Shown piece by piece: positions 10,550 through 20,368 of a stretch of 64,000 bases of DNA. The first letter of the stretch is position 1. Each line of letters opens with the position of its first letter. Origin of the DNA: Lithodes maja (Eukaryota; Arthropoda; Malacostraca; Decapoda; Lithodidae); the NCBI GenBank assembly GCA_037953745.1, contig JBAKBP010007969.1:1-64000 (forward strand), in the 5' to 3' direction. Below the pieces are notes generated by a model. That model did no database searches. It was not told where the DNA came from and worked only from the letters and a program-made list of their open reading frames with translations. A program made the position numbers and the translations under genes.

Positions 10550-11147
10550 GTTGTTCTTGTTGGTTTTTCTATTGTCACAAGTGCCAGTTCTGCACATCCT
10601 CCTGTTCATTCCCAATGAACCTGGATTTACACTCACTGTCTGGTACAGTATCTTTCTTGCCCTAGAGAATGTTTTGGAGCCGTCTTTACCATTAATATTA
10701 TGGGAGGATCATTACAGTGCAGTACTATGCAAAGAATTACTGATTTATACTCACTATGTAGTTGCCAATTGTACATAAGTATTTCAGGTCTGAATCCATC
10801 TTACTGTTTGATATCTGCTCTAGCTATAAAATTACAGTATATGGCCCTGTAAGGTTTTGTAATAAGCTTATCCACTATTGCAGAGAGGTACTTCTACCTT
10901 GGGTTGTCACTTTTGATAAAGTATTCGAATGGAAAATAAAGTATAACACAATTTATAAAAGTATGACAAACTAATTACAGTACAGTATAGACTTTTAAAA
11001 TGCATGTAGTGTGAATATACAGTATAATGGAAAACTTACACATTAAACAAACTTGGAACTACCAAGTGTTTAGGTATTTCAAACCTGTTGTACTGTTTAC
11101 TGTTCTACATTTTAATTTAAAGTTCAATCAATATGACATTTTTTGTA

Positions 11148-11148
<1 letters not shown>
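9830..11148 (+). other. AT-rich sequence upstream of the forkhead exon, no gene seen
   Basis: This stretch is AT-rich, with ATT microsatellites near 10520-10550 and many TACAGTA/TACTGTA words. If FoxP is transcribed across it, it is intronic. I see no convincing exon for the segment that should encode the start of the forkhead domain. Confidence 0.5.
10128..10500. repeat. Dispersed repeat with ~35-bp direct repeats at its ends
   Basis: CACCCCCAGCTATG with GGTATGTG and AGTATATAC occurs at 10128-10169 and again at 10465-10500. A third copy lies inverted at 29214-29275, with the extra upstream match GGGCTCTGTCT. The ~270 bp between the first two are unassigned. Confidence 0.5.
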
Positions 11149-11187
<39 letters not shown>

Positions 11188-11192
11188 TTTTT
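11149..11192 (+). repeat. (TA)n and T-tract serving as the FoxP acceptor pyrimidine tract
   Basis: A TA run is followed by about 22 uninterrupted T residues and CAG directly before the forkhead exon at 11196. The splice-acceptor pyrimidine tract is therefore a simple repeat, expected to be length-variable between individuals. Confidence 0.7.
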
Positions 11193-11195
11193 CAG

Positions 11196-11297
11196 GCAAT
11201 AATTGAAGCTCCCGACAAGCAGCTAACCCTGAATGAAATATACAACTGGTTCCAGAACACATTTGCCTACTTCCGACGTAACGCAGCAACTTGGAAG
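11196..11297 (+). CDS. FoxP: FoxP exon, first half of forkhead domain
   Basis: A 102-bp exon of 34 complete codons begins AIIEAPDKQLTLNEIYNWFQ and ends FRRNAATWK. CAG precedes it and GTAGGC follows. The sequence is diagnostic of FoxP, not other forkhead factors: the N-E-I-Y-N-W-F helix, then the F-x-Y-F-R-R-N-A-A-T-W-K turn. It supplies helices 1 and 2 of the winged-helix DNA-binding domain of a nuclear transcription factor. Splicing is in phase 0, so it can join either second-half exon (19668 or 20051). The upstream exon encoding the start of the domain, and the zinc finger and leucine zipper expected N-terminally, are not seen in this window. Confidence 0.95.
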
Positions 11298-11635
11298 GTA
11301 GGCCATCCACCTCTCCTATAGAAGCTCATATTTCTTATTTCTTATTACCTATACAAAATATTCTAACATCAATAGCATTTAGGTGCCACTGTATTCAAGT
11401 TACCACATCATAAACATCACCATTGAAATCACCCTAGCCATCTATGCCATCCTTATATTACCGGAGACATGAAATATTACCTGATAGCATAATAGTATTT
11501 ATAATTGTGCATCAGAGTTTAATGATATTGTTTAATTATTGTATTGACAGACAGATAACAGTATAAATAAAAAATTGTACTGTATAGTGGACCCATGTTG
11601 CTTGTGATGCATCTGTGAAAACCCCTTTACTAGTT

Positions 11636-11714
11636 GTTGTTGTTGTTTTTCCCCAAGCTGCCTGGCCGAACAGCCCCAAGGCCCCGAGCAAGGCCAAGGC
11701 CATAACCGAGCGCC
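11636..11714 (-). mobile_element. Very short 5'-truncated retroposon copy (tail only)
   Basis: Only the 3' ~79 bp of the family at 37402-37824 is present, with its GTT-repeat tail. It is flanked by a perfect 14-bp duplication, CCCCTTTACTAGTT, at 11622-11635 and 11715-11728. This is a typical target-primed insertion into the FoxP intron. Confidence 0.9.
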
Positions 11715-11988
11715 CCCCTTTACTAGTTTAATCATGTACCGTAAATACATATTCAGTACCATAGTCATGGTTCACTATCAACTTTATCAACAAAGTTAAA
11801 AGTAATATTGCTAATGCAATAGACCTTTTAGATTTAGGACCTTAAAAGGTAGTTCAATTTAGCGGTTCAAAACAAGGGAAACTGTTTATATGAACATTTA
11901 GTTCAAATGTAGTTATGGTAGACAGTCAAGCAAATTAATATTCTTCTATACAAAAACAATCAATATTGAAGGTGACACAAACAATTAA

Positions 11989-12346
11989 CCCTCTTGCACT
12001 TACGACGCGAATCCCGTATTCACTGGCATAATTTAAAACTGAAATTAGCCCCAGGGAAGTTTGGAAAGATTTCTTTAATTATCCTATTTCTGCCTACCGG
12101 TATTGGCGTACCTTCCAAGTGGCTGCGTTGCGTCAGAAGTGGGAAAATGTGTTGATTTCATTATTTGAGTTTAGAAGTGAAGTTGGTTGGTGGAAAAAAT
12201 ATGATAATTAGCCTATTGCTCCTGAGGTTTACTATGGACCATGCACTGAAAGAACATTATTTCAGAAAGCGAACTTAGCTATTGTTTTACATATTTAAAT
12301 AGATACTTTGGCTAGATAGTAACTGGCAACCATGAGCCTGAGAGGG
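11989..12346. mobile_element. 358-bp TTAA element
   Basis: TTAA flanks it at 11985-11988 and 12347-12350. The ends are the inverted hexamers CCCTCT and AGAGGG. There is no ORF, so it is a piggyBac-type MITE by target site and terminus, of a different family from family 1. Confidence 0.75.
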
Positions 12347-12563
12347 TTAAGTTTTTACGTTAGATGAAACAGTATAATAATTGGTTGTACAATCAATACG
12401 GTAAGTTCATAGATACAGAAAATAAAACATTCTGATTGTATGAAAATCAGATCTGCTAGAAGTTTGTTTATGACTCTTATAGTGTAGCCTAGTCTGATAA
12501 TTATTAAAACAATTACAGTATCAACACATTTTATGCATAGTAGAGCTTTGATCCTAGATAAGT

Positions 12564-13107
12564 TGTTGTTGTTGTTCCCTAAGCTGCCTGGCCGAACAGC
12601 CCCGAGTCCCTGAGGAAGGCCATGGCCACGATCGGGCTTTCCCACAGAGCTCTCATTGAGTATAGATTGTGTTGTTGGCGTAAGTGATTGTGTAAAATGC
12701 AGTCTTCTATGATGTGTTTAATGGTATGGGGTGCTGTGTTACATCCCGGGCAGGTGTCGACAACGGAGTCATCCAGTCTCTTCTGATCGCTCAGGAGAGC
12801 TGGATGGTGTCTGCATCTCAGCCTAGCCAGGTGGACTCTGTCCTCGCGAGGAAGAGAGGATTCAGAAGGATGGATTTCGGGAGGTCGTGCTTGCAGCTGC
12901 GTGTTGTCTGTGAGTGAGTGAATGGATCGGCGAGAGATGTGAGTATGGATGTGCTTCTGGAAGTTGGTTCGGGGTGGGCAGGGAGGGAGAGAGGACAGTA
13001 ATTGTGTGTGATACCGTGTGCTGGGTGTTGTTTTGATATTTCTTGGTGTCTGTGGGTGTGTTGCCATGTAGTTTAGTGGGTGGTCCTGGTTCGTGGGTGG
13101 TCCTGGT
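12564..13107 (-). mobile_element. LINE A, 5'-truncated copy
   Basis: The minus strand encodes the last ~160 residues of LINE A ORF2. They contain the C-x2-C motif CPGCNTAPHTIKHIIEDC and end DSGLFGQAA, followed directly by the tail of AAC repeats. A perfect 12-bp duplication, TCCTAGATAAGT, flanks it at 12552-12563 and 13108-13119. It sits antisense to FoxP in the forkhead intron. Confidence 0.9.
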
Positions 13108-13470
13108 TCCTAGATAAGTATGCAGGCCTTGTTGAATGTTGAAGCTAGGGCCTGGGTAACCTAAATGTTTGGGTGACCGAACACATTTCCTTCTAACCTC
13201 TGCCGTTTCTGTGTAGGGTGTAGAGGTAGGAGTGAGGGATTTGCCTTTTTGTTAGCTGATGGCCACTCTCTATACTGCACAGGAGTGGAGAGGAATTTAT
13301 GTTCAGTCACTTAATAATACAAATAATTTTCTGGTGTTTTATTTCTCAAAAGCGCCAGTTCTTCCAGAGGAATTCACTAGCGCTCAGATCACGTTACAAC
13401 ACTGCATTAACAGGAACAGTGACACTTATTCATACACACTTTTTATATTAGTATATACCATACTAAACCC

Positions 13471-13673
13471 GGTATCACACAAGAGCTTTTATAGTCAACA
13501 TTCGATGATCAACATTTTTCTGGCAACCTTTCTGGAATATTGTAAAACGGTATGGGAAACTAGACTGATGATAGATGAACTTAGGCAACCGAAATTACTT
13601 ATATGTTGACCACATAAGCTGCCAGACCAGTGTTGAGGATAAATGTTGAGTGAAAAAGCGCTCGTGTGATACC
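13471..13673. mobile_element. ~203-bp MITE with ~60-bp terminal inverted repeats
   Basis: GGTATCACACAAGAGC near 13471 is matched inverted by GCGCTCGTGTGATACC up to 13673. The similarity extends through CAACATT and TCTGGCA, so the two arms nearly meet. There is no ORF. Target duplication is not clear, so the superfamily is unassigned. Confidence 0.7.
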
Positions 13674-13680
13674 AGCTTAA

Positions 13681-14288
13681 CCCGGGAACTGCGGGGAGAC
13701 TCTTAAGAGTTCCCCCGGCGGACTGCGGGGAGACTCTTAAGAGTAAGTAAAAAAAAAAATCAACTTTTGACATCGAAAAAAAAAAAAAAAAAAAAAAAAA
13801 TTATTGGCCCCTGGGCCATGCAAAATCTCAGTCCTCTACCTCCCCTCCTTCCCCACTTTCCTCCTCTCCTTCAGTTATCACCTATTTTCCCTGTTATTCC
13901 CTTATTCTGAGGTATATTTTCGTGCTAACATTAGCGAGTTGCAAGCAGGGTGTTGTCATCACTGATGGCAAGCGAGTGCAAAAGAGAGAGAGAGAGTATC
14001 GATCGACTGTGTCTCAGTGGCCTTGGGGGAAATTGGCGGGAAAGCAGGTTGCCTCACCCATACATTATACAACTCGCGGGCTATATCTCCGATTTTGACC
14101 ATCCAAACGCTGTTTTCACTCGTTTTATTGTTGTTTCAGGTTAATACCTTTATAATCAACCCATAATAGGCGCATATGGATAAGTATTAATGCTATTAAT
14201 GGTACAATGAATATTTTAGTGACGGAAACACCTCAAATACGTCAGCACAGGGGGACGTTTCCAATTACCCCCATGCGCACTTGTTAGG
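13681..14288 (+). mobile_element. TTAA MITE family 1, copy 2
   Basis: A complete 608-bp copy with TTAA at 13677-13680 and 14289-14292. It starts CCCGGGAACTGCGGGGAGAC and contains two direct copies of CTGCGGGGAGACTCTTAAGAG-like sequence, an A tract, and a conserved body. A short ORF crosses it but is not conserved between copies. It sits in the FoxP intron. Confidence 0.9.
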
Positions 14289-14292
14289 TTAA

Positions 14293-14812
14293 GTAAGGCT
14301 TCTAACAACACTTGGATATTTATTTTGGATCAAAGCTTTACTTAATCACCTAAAACAGTTTGAATATTTTATAATTCACATTCTGCTCACTTAATGTTTG
14401 TAGGCTAGTTATATTTTAGAATTTTGAAAGGAACATGACTGATGTTTGTGATATATTTAACTATGCACAGTGCTAACAAACTTGGATTTTTTTCAGATAA
14501 TCTTTAATACTGGCAGTGGATTATACATACATAGATTAAGAAGTTTATGTTATGGTATGGCAATTCTTTACTTTTAGAAAATTGAAATTTAATACTGGCA
14601 TGTTAAATTGTTGAGTGCAACTATCTAAATAATTAGTTGCTCAGTTAAAGATGAAATTCATTAACATTATATCTGAACTAAGAAGTTTTTAGTATACTAT
14701 AATAGTAGAACAGAAGTCATTATAATGTATATTGATAGTATAAAAATACAAGTTATGTACAGTATCACTATTCTAAGCTAGATTCTTTAATATGCCTAAG
14801 TTTTTGTTTGTT
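14293..14812 (+). other. FoxP intron, AT-rich, nothing recognised
   Basis: I see no ORF, inverted repeat or match to another family in the window. Confidence 0.5.
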
Positions 14813-14817
14813 GTTGT

Positions 14818-15305
14818 TGTTCCCTAAGCTACCTGGCCGAACAGCCCCGAGTCCCTGAGGAAGGCCGTGGCCACGGTCGGGCTTTCCCACAGAGCTCTCA
14901 AAGAGTGTAAATTGTGTTGTTGGCGCAAGTAGTTGTGTGAAATGCAGTCTTCTATGATGTGTTTAATGGTATGGGGTGCTGTGTTACAACCCGGGCAGGT
15001 GTCGACGACGGAGTCATCCAGTCTCTTCTGATAGCTCAGAAGAGCCGGATGGTGTCCGCATCTCAGCCTGGCCAGGTGGACTCTGTCCTCGCGAGGAAGG
15101 GAGGATTCAGAAGGATGGATTTCGGGAGGTCGTGCTTGCAGCTGCGTGTTGTCTATGAGTGAGTGAATGGAACGGCGAGTGATATGAGTATGGATGTGCT
15201 TCCGGAAGTTGGTTTGGGGTGGGCAGGGAGGGAGAGAAGACAGTATTTGTGTGTGATAGCGTGTGCTGGGTGTTGTTTTGATATTTCTTGCTGTCTGTTT
15301 TTTTG
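14818..15305 (-). mobile_element. LINE A, 5'-truncated copy
   Basis: It is closely similar to the copy at 12564 but the C-terminal frame is broken. The tail (GTTGTTGTT before CCCTAAGCTACCTGGCCG) lies on the left. The right breakpoint falls near the same place in the element as other copies, around the codons before TPRNIK. Target duplications are obscured by T- and G-rich flanks. Confidence 0.8.
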
Positions 15306-15394
15306 TTAGTTTTGTAGTGTTTGTTTGTTAGAGTCAGCTGTGACAATATATATTTAGTAGTACAGAATCATTATTATAATTATTATAGTATCAA

Positions 15395-15570
15395 TGCTCA
15401 TGTAGTAATGTACACCCTATGTGGTGGATTGTGTTCTTTCATTTCATAAATTTAATTTAGTAAGCGTTGTTTCCACATAGCGATTTTGATATGTTGTTTT
15501 GACTTTATATTGTCTTTGTCCCAGTTTTGGTTTGACTTTGTTTGCAAGTTTTACATTTTAATTTAAAGTA
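15395..15570 (-). mobile_element. LINE D 5'-end fragment
   Basis: It matches 47475-47640, including TGTACACCCTATGTGGTGG and GCGTTGTTTCCACATAGCGA. It keeps an uninterrupted TTTATATTGTCTTTG that serves as an empty-site reference for the Tigger-like insertion at 31630. Confidence 0.75.
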
Positions 15571-15639
15571 ATGCCTTATTTTCCTAAGCTTGTCTCTGTA
15601 ATAGACCATTTGTTGAAGTTTAATATCAAAATAGAAGTA

Positions 15640-15801
15640 CACTCGACCAAAAAACAGTCTTTACACTGGTGAGCTGTAAATAATCTAGTGTGAACGGAAT
15701 GAATCGGGTGAAACATACGTCTGTGAGGTATTATCATAAGATTTCGACCCACTTCCAGAATGTTTAGAGCGTTAGTGTAAAGATTGTTTTTTGGTCGAGT
15801 G
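15640..15801. mobile_element. 162-bp mariner-type MITE
   Basis: TA dinucleotides flank it (15638-15639 and 15802-15803). The ends are near-perfect ~28-bp inverted repeats starting CACTCGACCAAAAAACA. A TA target duplication and short length fit a Tc1/mariner non-autonomous element. No coding region. Confidence 0.85.
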
Positions 15802-15803
15802 TA

Positions 15804-16579
15804 CAGTAATGCATCAGTTTACTAAGCTAGGGTCTGTAGTAGGTCCATGTCTTCAAGTTTTTGTTTGTTATTCTGAGTGCTGTACAGAGTTCCTTATAAT
15901 ATATATATTGATAGTATCAAACTAAAGTTATGAGTTAGTTTTGTAAGCTACAGGTTCTACAATAGGTCCATGTGTTGAAGTTTCTGTTTGTTAGACCGAG
16001 AGCTGTGACAAGATTTCCCCTTATTAATTCTTGTACTTCTGTTTCCACCATGGAATGAATGATGGGAAGTTTGTCTCTAGAGGTCCCAAACTCCCCCCCC
16101 CCCCCCCCCCGGGCCGGTCCCCCCTCTCTCCTCTCAGTCTCTCTGCTGTGTGTGTTGTGTCCCGGGTCTGCTACTCATGGACACTTTGCTTCTTTTTTTG
16201 TTACCACCAGTAAAAAGCTCCTTTTTGAGTTACCCTGCCAAGCTGGCATGTGGCTCCCCTCCACCCGGCTGTCTTTACTGTCTACTCAGCCGCCTGGTCA
16301 GTCTACCAGAAAACCAACCAGTTAACCCTTTAAGCATAGAAGAGGCATTTTTGTTTTAATTTATTATGGCTTTCATTATATGATTAGTTTTTTTAGCATA
16401 GGAAGGCTCTGTGGGTATTAAATAAGTAAATCGTACACATAAGCCCTTCCTCAGCCCAAAATGTTGCCATTTAGGATGTAAGACTGAAACCACATTATCT
16501 GTGGATGAGGCAGTCTTTGTACTTGTATGTACAGTATGTTTATGATAACCAGAATATAATTAAGAAAGGCATCTACAAT
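15804..16579 (+). other. FoxP intron, no gene recognised
   Basis: The stretch holds a C16 tract near 16087-16110, a G/C-rich ORF by-product, and a terminus-like TTAACCCTTTAAGC at 16322 with no partner identified. No supported gene. Confidence 0.5.
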
Positions 16580-16588
16580 TCTACATAC

Positions 16589-16978
16589 CGGGTGGATGGG
16601 ACTCGTTAGCCTTGGTCGGCAACTCATCTAGGGGAGACAACCTTATACAAATCCGGGTGGATGGGACTCGTCAGCCTTGGTTGGCAACCTGTCTAGGGGA
16701 GTAAACCTGATACAAATCCGTACTGCTTACCTAAGGGTAAGGCAGGTTAGTGAATGGATTAGCCGAACACCACTGTAAAAAAAATAGTGCTAACAAGATG
16801 CACAGAGGGCCTCGGAGTCGGACGGATCCTAAATTGAGTGGTCAATCCTGTAAGTCCTTCACTAAACTGGCTCGGGTTGTCCCTCTCACAGGGAATAGGT
16901 CCGCTTGGGGGCATTCTGTGTATGGCCACCCTCATAAGGGGAGTAAGGCGTCCGGCAATAGATAGATAGATAGATAGA
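16589..16978 (+). mobile_element. Non-autonomous retroposon with LINE B tail
   Basis: The left part has two tandem ~70-bp units with GGTGGATGGGACTCGT. The right end, GGCGTCCGGCAATAGATAGA, is that of LINE B at 46.8 kb, including the GATA tail. A 9-bp duplication, TCTACATAC, flanks it (16580-16588, 16979-16987). No reverse transcriptase is encoded, so it presumably moves with LINE B machinery (inference). Confidence 0.85.
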
Positions 16979-17147
16979 TCTACATACTGGTATATAGCTT
17001 ATAGACAGGAGGCTGACCAATTAAGCACTATAATACCTTTCTTCACTTTATTCTGGTTATCAATAGTCAATTGTATTCAGCTTAGGAAGGAGCTCCTGGA
17101 ATATATGGGGATAAACCACCTTATTTGACCCTTCAGCCAACTAACTA

Positions 17148-17338
17148 ACTGGAGTGGATAGCGCCTTGACTTCCTACCCAGGAGTCGGCGTTTGATCCGC
17201 GCTTGGGCATGAAGGTTTTTTCCACTAACCCTGGTTGGTACCGTCTCCCTTGAGTACGGGGATGGGGTAATGGTCTCTGTTGGCCATTACAGGGACTGTT
17301 CGGCCAGGCAGCTTTGGGAACAACAACAACAACAACAG
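17148..17338 (+). mobile_element. tRNA-derived SINE with LINE A tail
   Basis: The head has a tRNA-like B-box region (GGCGTTTGATCC; one mismatch to GWTCRANNC). A central block around ACGGGGATGGGGTAATGGTC follows, then the last ~30 bp of LINE A (CTGTTCGGCCAGGCAGC) and AAC repeats. The same head and centre occur at 63599 with a different tail. Confidence 0.75.
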
Positions 17339-17374
17339 CGCTATTGAATCTTGAAGGAGAGAAAGTGCGCTTAA

Positions 17375-17468
17375 CCCGGGAACTGCGGGAAGACTCTTTA
17401 GAGTTCGGCCGGCGGACTGCGGGAAGACTCTCTGGAGTAAGTAAAACTAAAAATCAACTTTTTACATC

Positions 17469-17514
<46 letters not shown>

Positions 17515-17995
17515 GCCCCTGGGCCATGCAAAATCTCAGTCCTCTACCTCCCCTCCTTCCCCACTTTCCTCCTATTCCTCAGTTATCACCTATTTTCCCT
17601 ATTATTCCCTTATTCTGAGGTATATTTTCGTGCTAACATTAGCGAGTTGCAAGCAGGGTGTTGTCATCACTGATGGCCATCGAGTGCAAGAGAGAGAGAG
17701 AGAGTATCGATCGACTGTGTCTCAGTGGCCTTGGGGGAAATTGGCGGGAAAGGAGTTTGCCTCACCCATAGATTATACAACTCGCGGGCTATATCTCCGA
17801 TTTTGACCATCCAAACGCTGTTTTCACTCGTTTTATTGTTGTTTCAGGTTAATACCTTTATAATCAACCCATAATAGGCGCATATGGATAATTATTAATG
17901 CTATTAATGGTACAATGAATATTTTAGTGACGAAAAACCTCAAATACGTCAGCACAGGGGGAGGTTTTCATTTACCCCCGTGCGCACTTCAGAGG
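17375..17995 (+). mobile_element. TTAA MITE family 1, copy 3
   Basis: A 621-bp copy with TTAA at 17371-17374 and 17996-17999. It has a very long T tract (17468-17513). It is almost identical to copy 4 at 18547, which lies inverted about 550 bp away. Confidence 0.9.
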
Positions 17996-18282
17996 TTAAT
18001 GAAAGATCTGACTAGTAAAATTATTATTATTAGTCAATTCTCTTCTCGCAGATTCTTTCCAAACTGAACAACATTGTATAATGCTTGCTAAGTTTAGTAC
18101 AGTGATGCCTTTTTTTATGGCTATCATTATACAATTTAATTAAGTTTAAGAAAGATCTGGGAAATGAAGGCTGTATTGAGATGGTATTTACCCATTGGAT
18201 TCCTATAGCTCCTAAGCTGTATATAATCAGTATTGATAGCCAGAATAACACAAAGAAAGATTTGATAGTGTTGTACTGGTTA

Positions 18283-18340
18283 ACCTCTTATGTTTATGAG
18301 AAATAAGTAACATGCTTATTATTATTATTATTATTATGTA
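18283..18340 (+). mobile_element. LINE H tail fragment
   Basis: TTATGAGAAATAAGTAACAT and ATT repeats match the 3' end of LINE H at 2547-2590. Only the last ~50 bp are present. Confidence 0.7.
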
Positions 18341-18536
18341 CAGTATACATATATGCCTTTCTTGAGTGTATTCTGGCTATCATATGATGATTTTATTCAA
18401 TATAGAAAAGGTCTACTGGTAGGTTTTACCTATTTGATTCCCAGAAAGAATCTCCCATTAAAAAACAAATCTAATGTTAGCCATAATAATACTTGAGAAA
18501 AATTAATCCTCTGTAGTGTTAGCTGTTAACTGGTTG

Positions 18537-19214
18537 CCTTCCTTAACCTCTGAAGTGCGCACGGGGGTAAATGAAAACCTCCCCCTGTGCTGACGTATTT
18601 GAGGTTTTTCGTCACTAAAATATTCATTGTACCATTAATAGCATTAATAATTATCCATATGCGCCTATTATGGGTTGATTATAAAGGTATTAACCTGAAA
18701 CAACAATAAAACGAGTGAAAACAGCGTTTGGATGGTCAAAATCGGAGATATAGCCCGCGAGTTGTATAATCTATGGGTGAGGCAAACTCCTTTCCCGCCA
18801 ATTTCCCCCAAGGCCACTGAGACACAGTCGATCGATACTCTCTCTCTCTCTCTTGCACTCGATGGCCATCAGTGATGACAACACCCTGCTTGCAACTCGC
18901 TAATGTTAGCACGAAAATATACCTCAGAATAAGGGAATAATAGGGAAAATAGGTGATAACAGAGGAATAGGAGGAAAGTGGGGAAGGAGGGGAGGTAGAG
19001 GACTGAGATTTTGCATGGCCCAGGGGCAAAAAAAATAAAAAAAAAAAATAAAAAATATTTTTTTTTTCGATGTAAAAAGTTGATTTTTAGTTTTACTTAC
19101 TCCAGAGAGTCTTCCCGCAGTCCGCCGGCCGAACTCTAAAGAGTCTTCCCGCAGTTCCCGGGTTAAGGACTCGGGGCTGTTCGGCCAGGCAGCTTAGGGA
19201 ACAACAACAACAAC
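18537..19214 (+). mobile_element. Minute LINE A copy split by a TTAA MITE
   Basis: Removing the MITE at 18547-19162 leaves about 60 bp of the LINE A 3' end (GGACTCGGGGCTGTTCGGCC, then AAC repeats). It is flanked by the 9-bp duplication AACTGGTTG at 18528-18536 and 19215-19223. The order is therefore LINE A first, MITE second. Confidence 0.85.
18547..19162 (-). mobile_element. TTAA MITE family 1, copy 4
   Basis: A complete 616-bp copy, inverted relative to copy 3, with TTAA at 18543-18546 and 19163-19166. The young look (few differences from copy 3) suggests recent activity of the family. Confidence 0.9.
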
Positions 19215-19223
19215 AACTGGTTG

Positions 19224-19667
19224 TGTTTGGGTGTTTGGGACCGTGTGGTTGAGTGGGTGAACAACCGAGTGGTGGCTGCTGTGTCTTGGCCAGTCAGGAC
19301 AAAGCCTGGTCTCTTGATGCTCATAGTGTAGATCGTTTACTCCTTTATTTATTCATTACATTTGCATGGTGCCACAGCCGAGTACTGAACAGTTGAGAGA
19401 AATTTGTATTTTTTTAATCGTCAGTTTATTTAATCTTTATTTATGAATCTGCAGCATGATAACGAGTAACATTTTAAAAATTCAATTTGACTGCACTGTA
19501 GCCAGTGTAACATTTACCAGTATTATTTTAGGCAAGTAACAACAATTAGCTGCTGCTTTTGGCTGCTCAATAGATCCAGGAATAATCCATTTTATTTTTT
19601 ATTATTATTTGTTGTTTTAGTTATTGATTTGCTTTGTGCTTACTGTCTTGTGTATTGTTCCGTTTAG
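19224..19667 (+). other. FoxP intron end, branch and acceptor region
   Basis: No repeat or ORF is recognised. The last 40 bases are T-rich and end CGTTTAG, the acceptor of the exon at 19668. Confidence 0.5.
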
Positions 19668-19792
19668 AATGCCGTCCGCCACAACCTGTCCCTTCACAAA
19701 TGTTTCATGCGTGTGGAGAACGTGAAGGGAGCTGTCTGGACTGTGGATGAGGTGGAGTTTTACAAGAGGCGACCCCAACGCTGCGCTACTGG
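19668..19792 (+). CDS. FoxP: FoxP alternative exon a, canonical second half of forkhead
   Basis: After the acceptor CGTTTAG the exon reads NAVRHNLSLHKCF, the recognition helix of FoxP, then the wing stretch VENVKGAVWTVDEVEFYKRR and PQRC. Arg and His of the helix, which contact DNA in forkhead proteins, are present. It starts in phase 0, exactly as needed after the exon at 11196. The end is uncertain: I chose the GT in GGGTATAT at 19793, but the frame stays open to a TAG at 19892, so this could instead be a terminal exon. It is one of two interchangeable exons; splicing both together would duplicate the helix. Confidence 0.9.
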
Positions 19793-20050
19793 GTATATTG
19801 CCCCCATCACAACCCCGACCATATATACCAACCCATGCCCACCATCGCCCCTCCTGCTCTCACACACCCACCCACTGTCTTGGTGGAGGTAGAGAGCAGG
19901 AGGCGCTGCTTCTCTGTATGTTTCACCCCAGGGGCCTTATCTTATGGGCGAGTGGTTGGGCTTTTTTTCACCTTTATTTTTCCTCTTTAGAGTTTTTCTT
20001 GTGCTTTGACTTTTCTCTCTTTTTCTCTAATGTCAATATCGGTGGGCCAG

Positions 20051-20368
20051 AATGCGATCTGCACCAACCTCTCGCTGCACAAGTGTTTTGTGCGCTACGA
20101 GGACGACTTTGGCTCGTTCTGGATGGGAGATGACGCAGAGTTTGTGAAGCGGCGGCACCTGTCTCGCGGTCGCCCCAGGAAATATGAACCCACCACCCCA
20201 CCATCACCACCACCACCACCACCCCCTCCACCCGGGGCTGCCCCAGGGGTTACAAGTGGCCTTCCAAGCCACTTTCCTGCCCCTCTCAGGCCCGCCCCTG
20301 CCCCCACAGTAAGCACTGCTCACTGGCTCACCGGGCGGGCGGGGAATGTCCACCCCTTTGGTCACTAG
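20051..20368 (+). CDS. FoxP: FoxP alternative exon b, variant helix plus AT-hook-like tail
   Basis: After CAG at 20048-20050 the exon begins NAICTNLSLHKCF, so it replaces exon a in the same phase and aligns residue for residue. It continues YEDDFGSFWMGDDAEFVKRR, then RGRPRKY, an AT-hook-like basic motif, then a proline run. Val-Arg-His of exon a is Ile-Cys-Thr here, removing the usual Arg and His DNA contacts. It matches the alternative FoxP isoform ending known in insects (recalled). The frame ends at a stop in 20366-20368; a donor-like CACAGTAAGC at about 20309 could end it earlier. Only 258 bp separate it from exon a. Confidence 0.9.
   Translation, partial: NAICTNLSLHKCFVRYEDDFGSFWMGDDAEFVKRRHLSRGRPRKYEPTTPPSPPPPPPPPPGAAPGVTSGLPSHFPAPLRPAPAPTVSTAHWLTGRAGNVHPFGH

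Noticed and set aside
10393..10778. Small leucine- or tyrosine-rich proteins
   Set aside because: The runs are read-through of an ATT microsatellite in two frames.
19707..20133. Independent small proteins between the two FoxP exons
   Set aside because: They are read-through of exon a and the intron in alternative frames.
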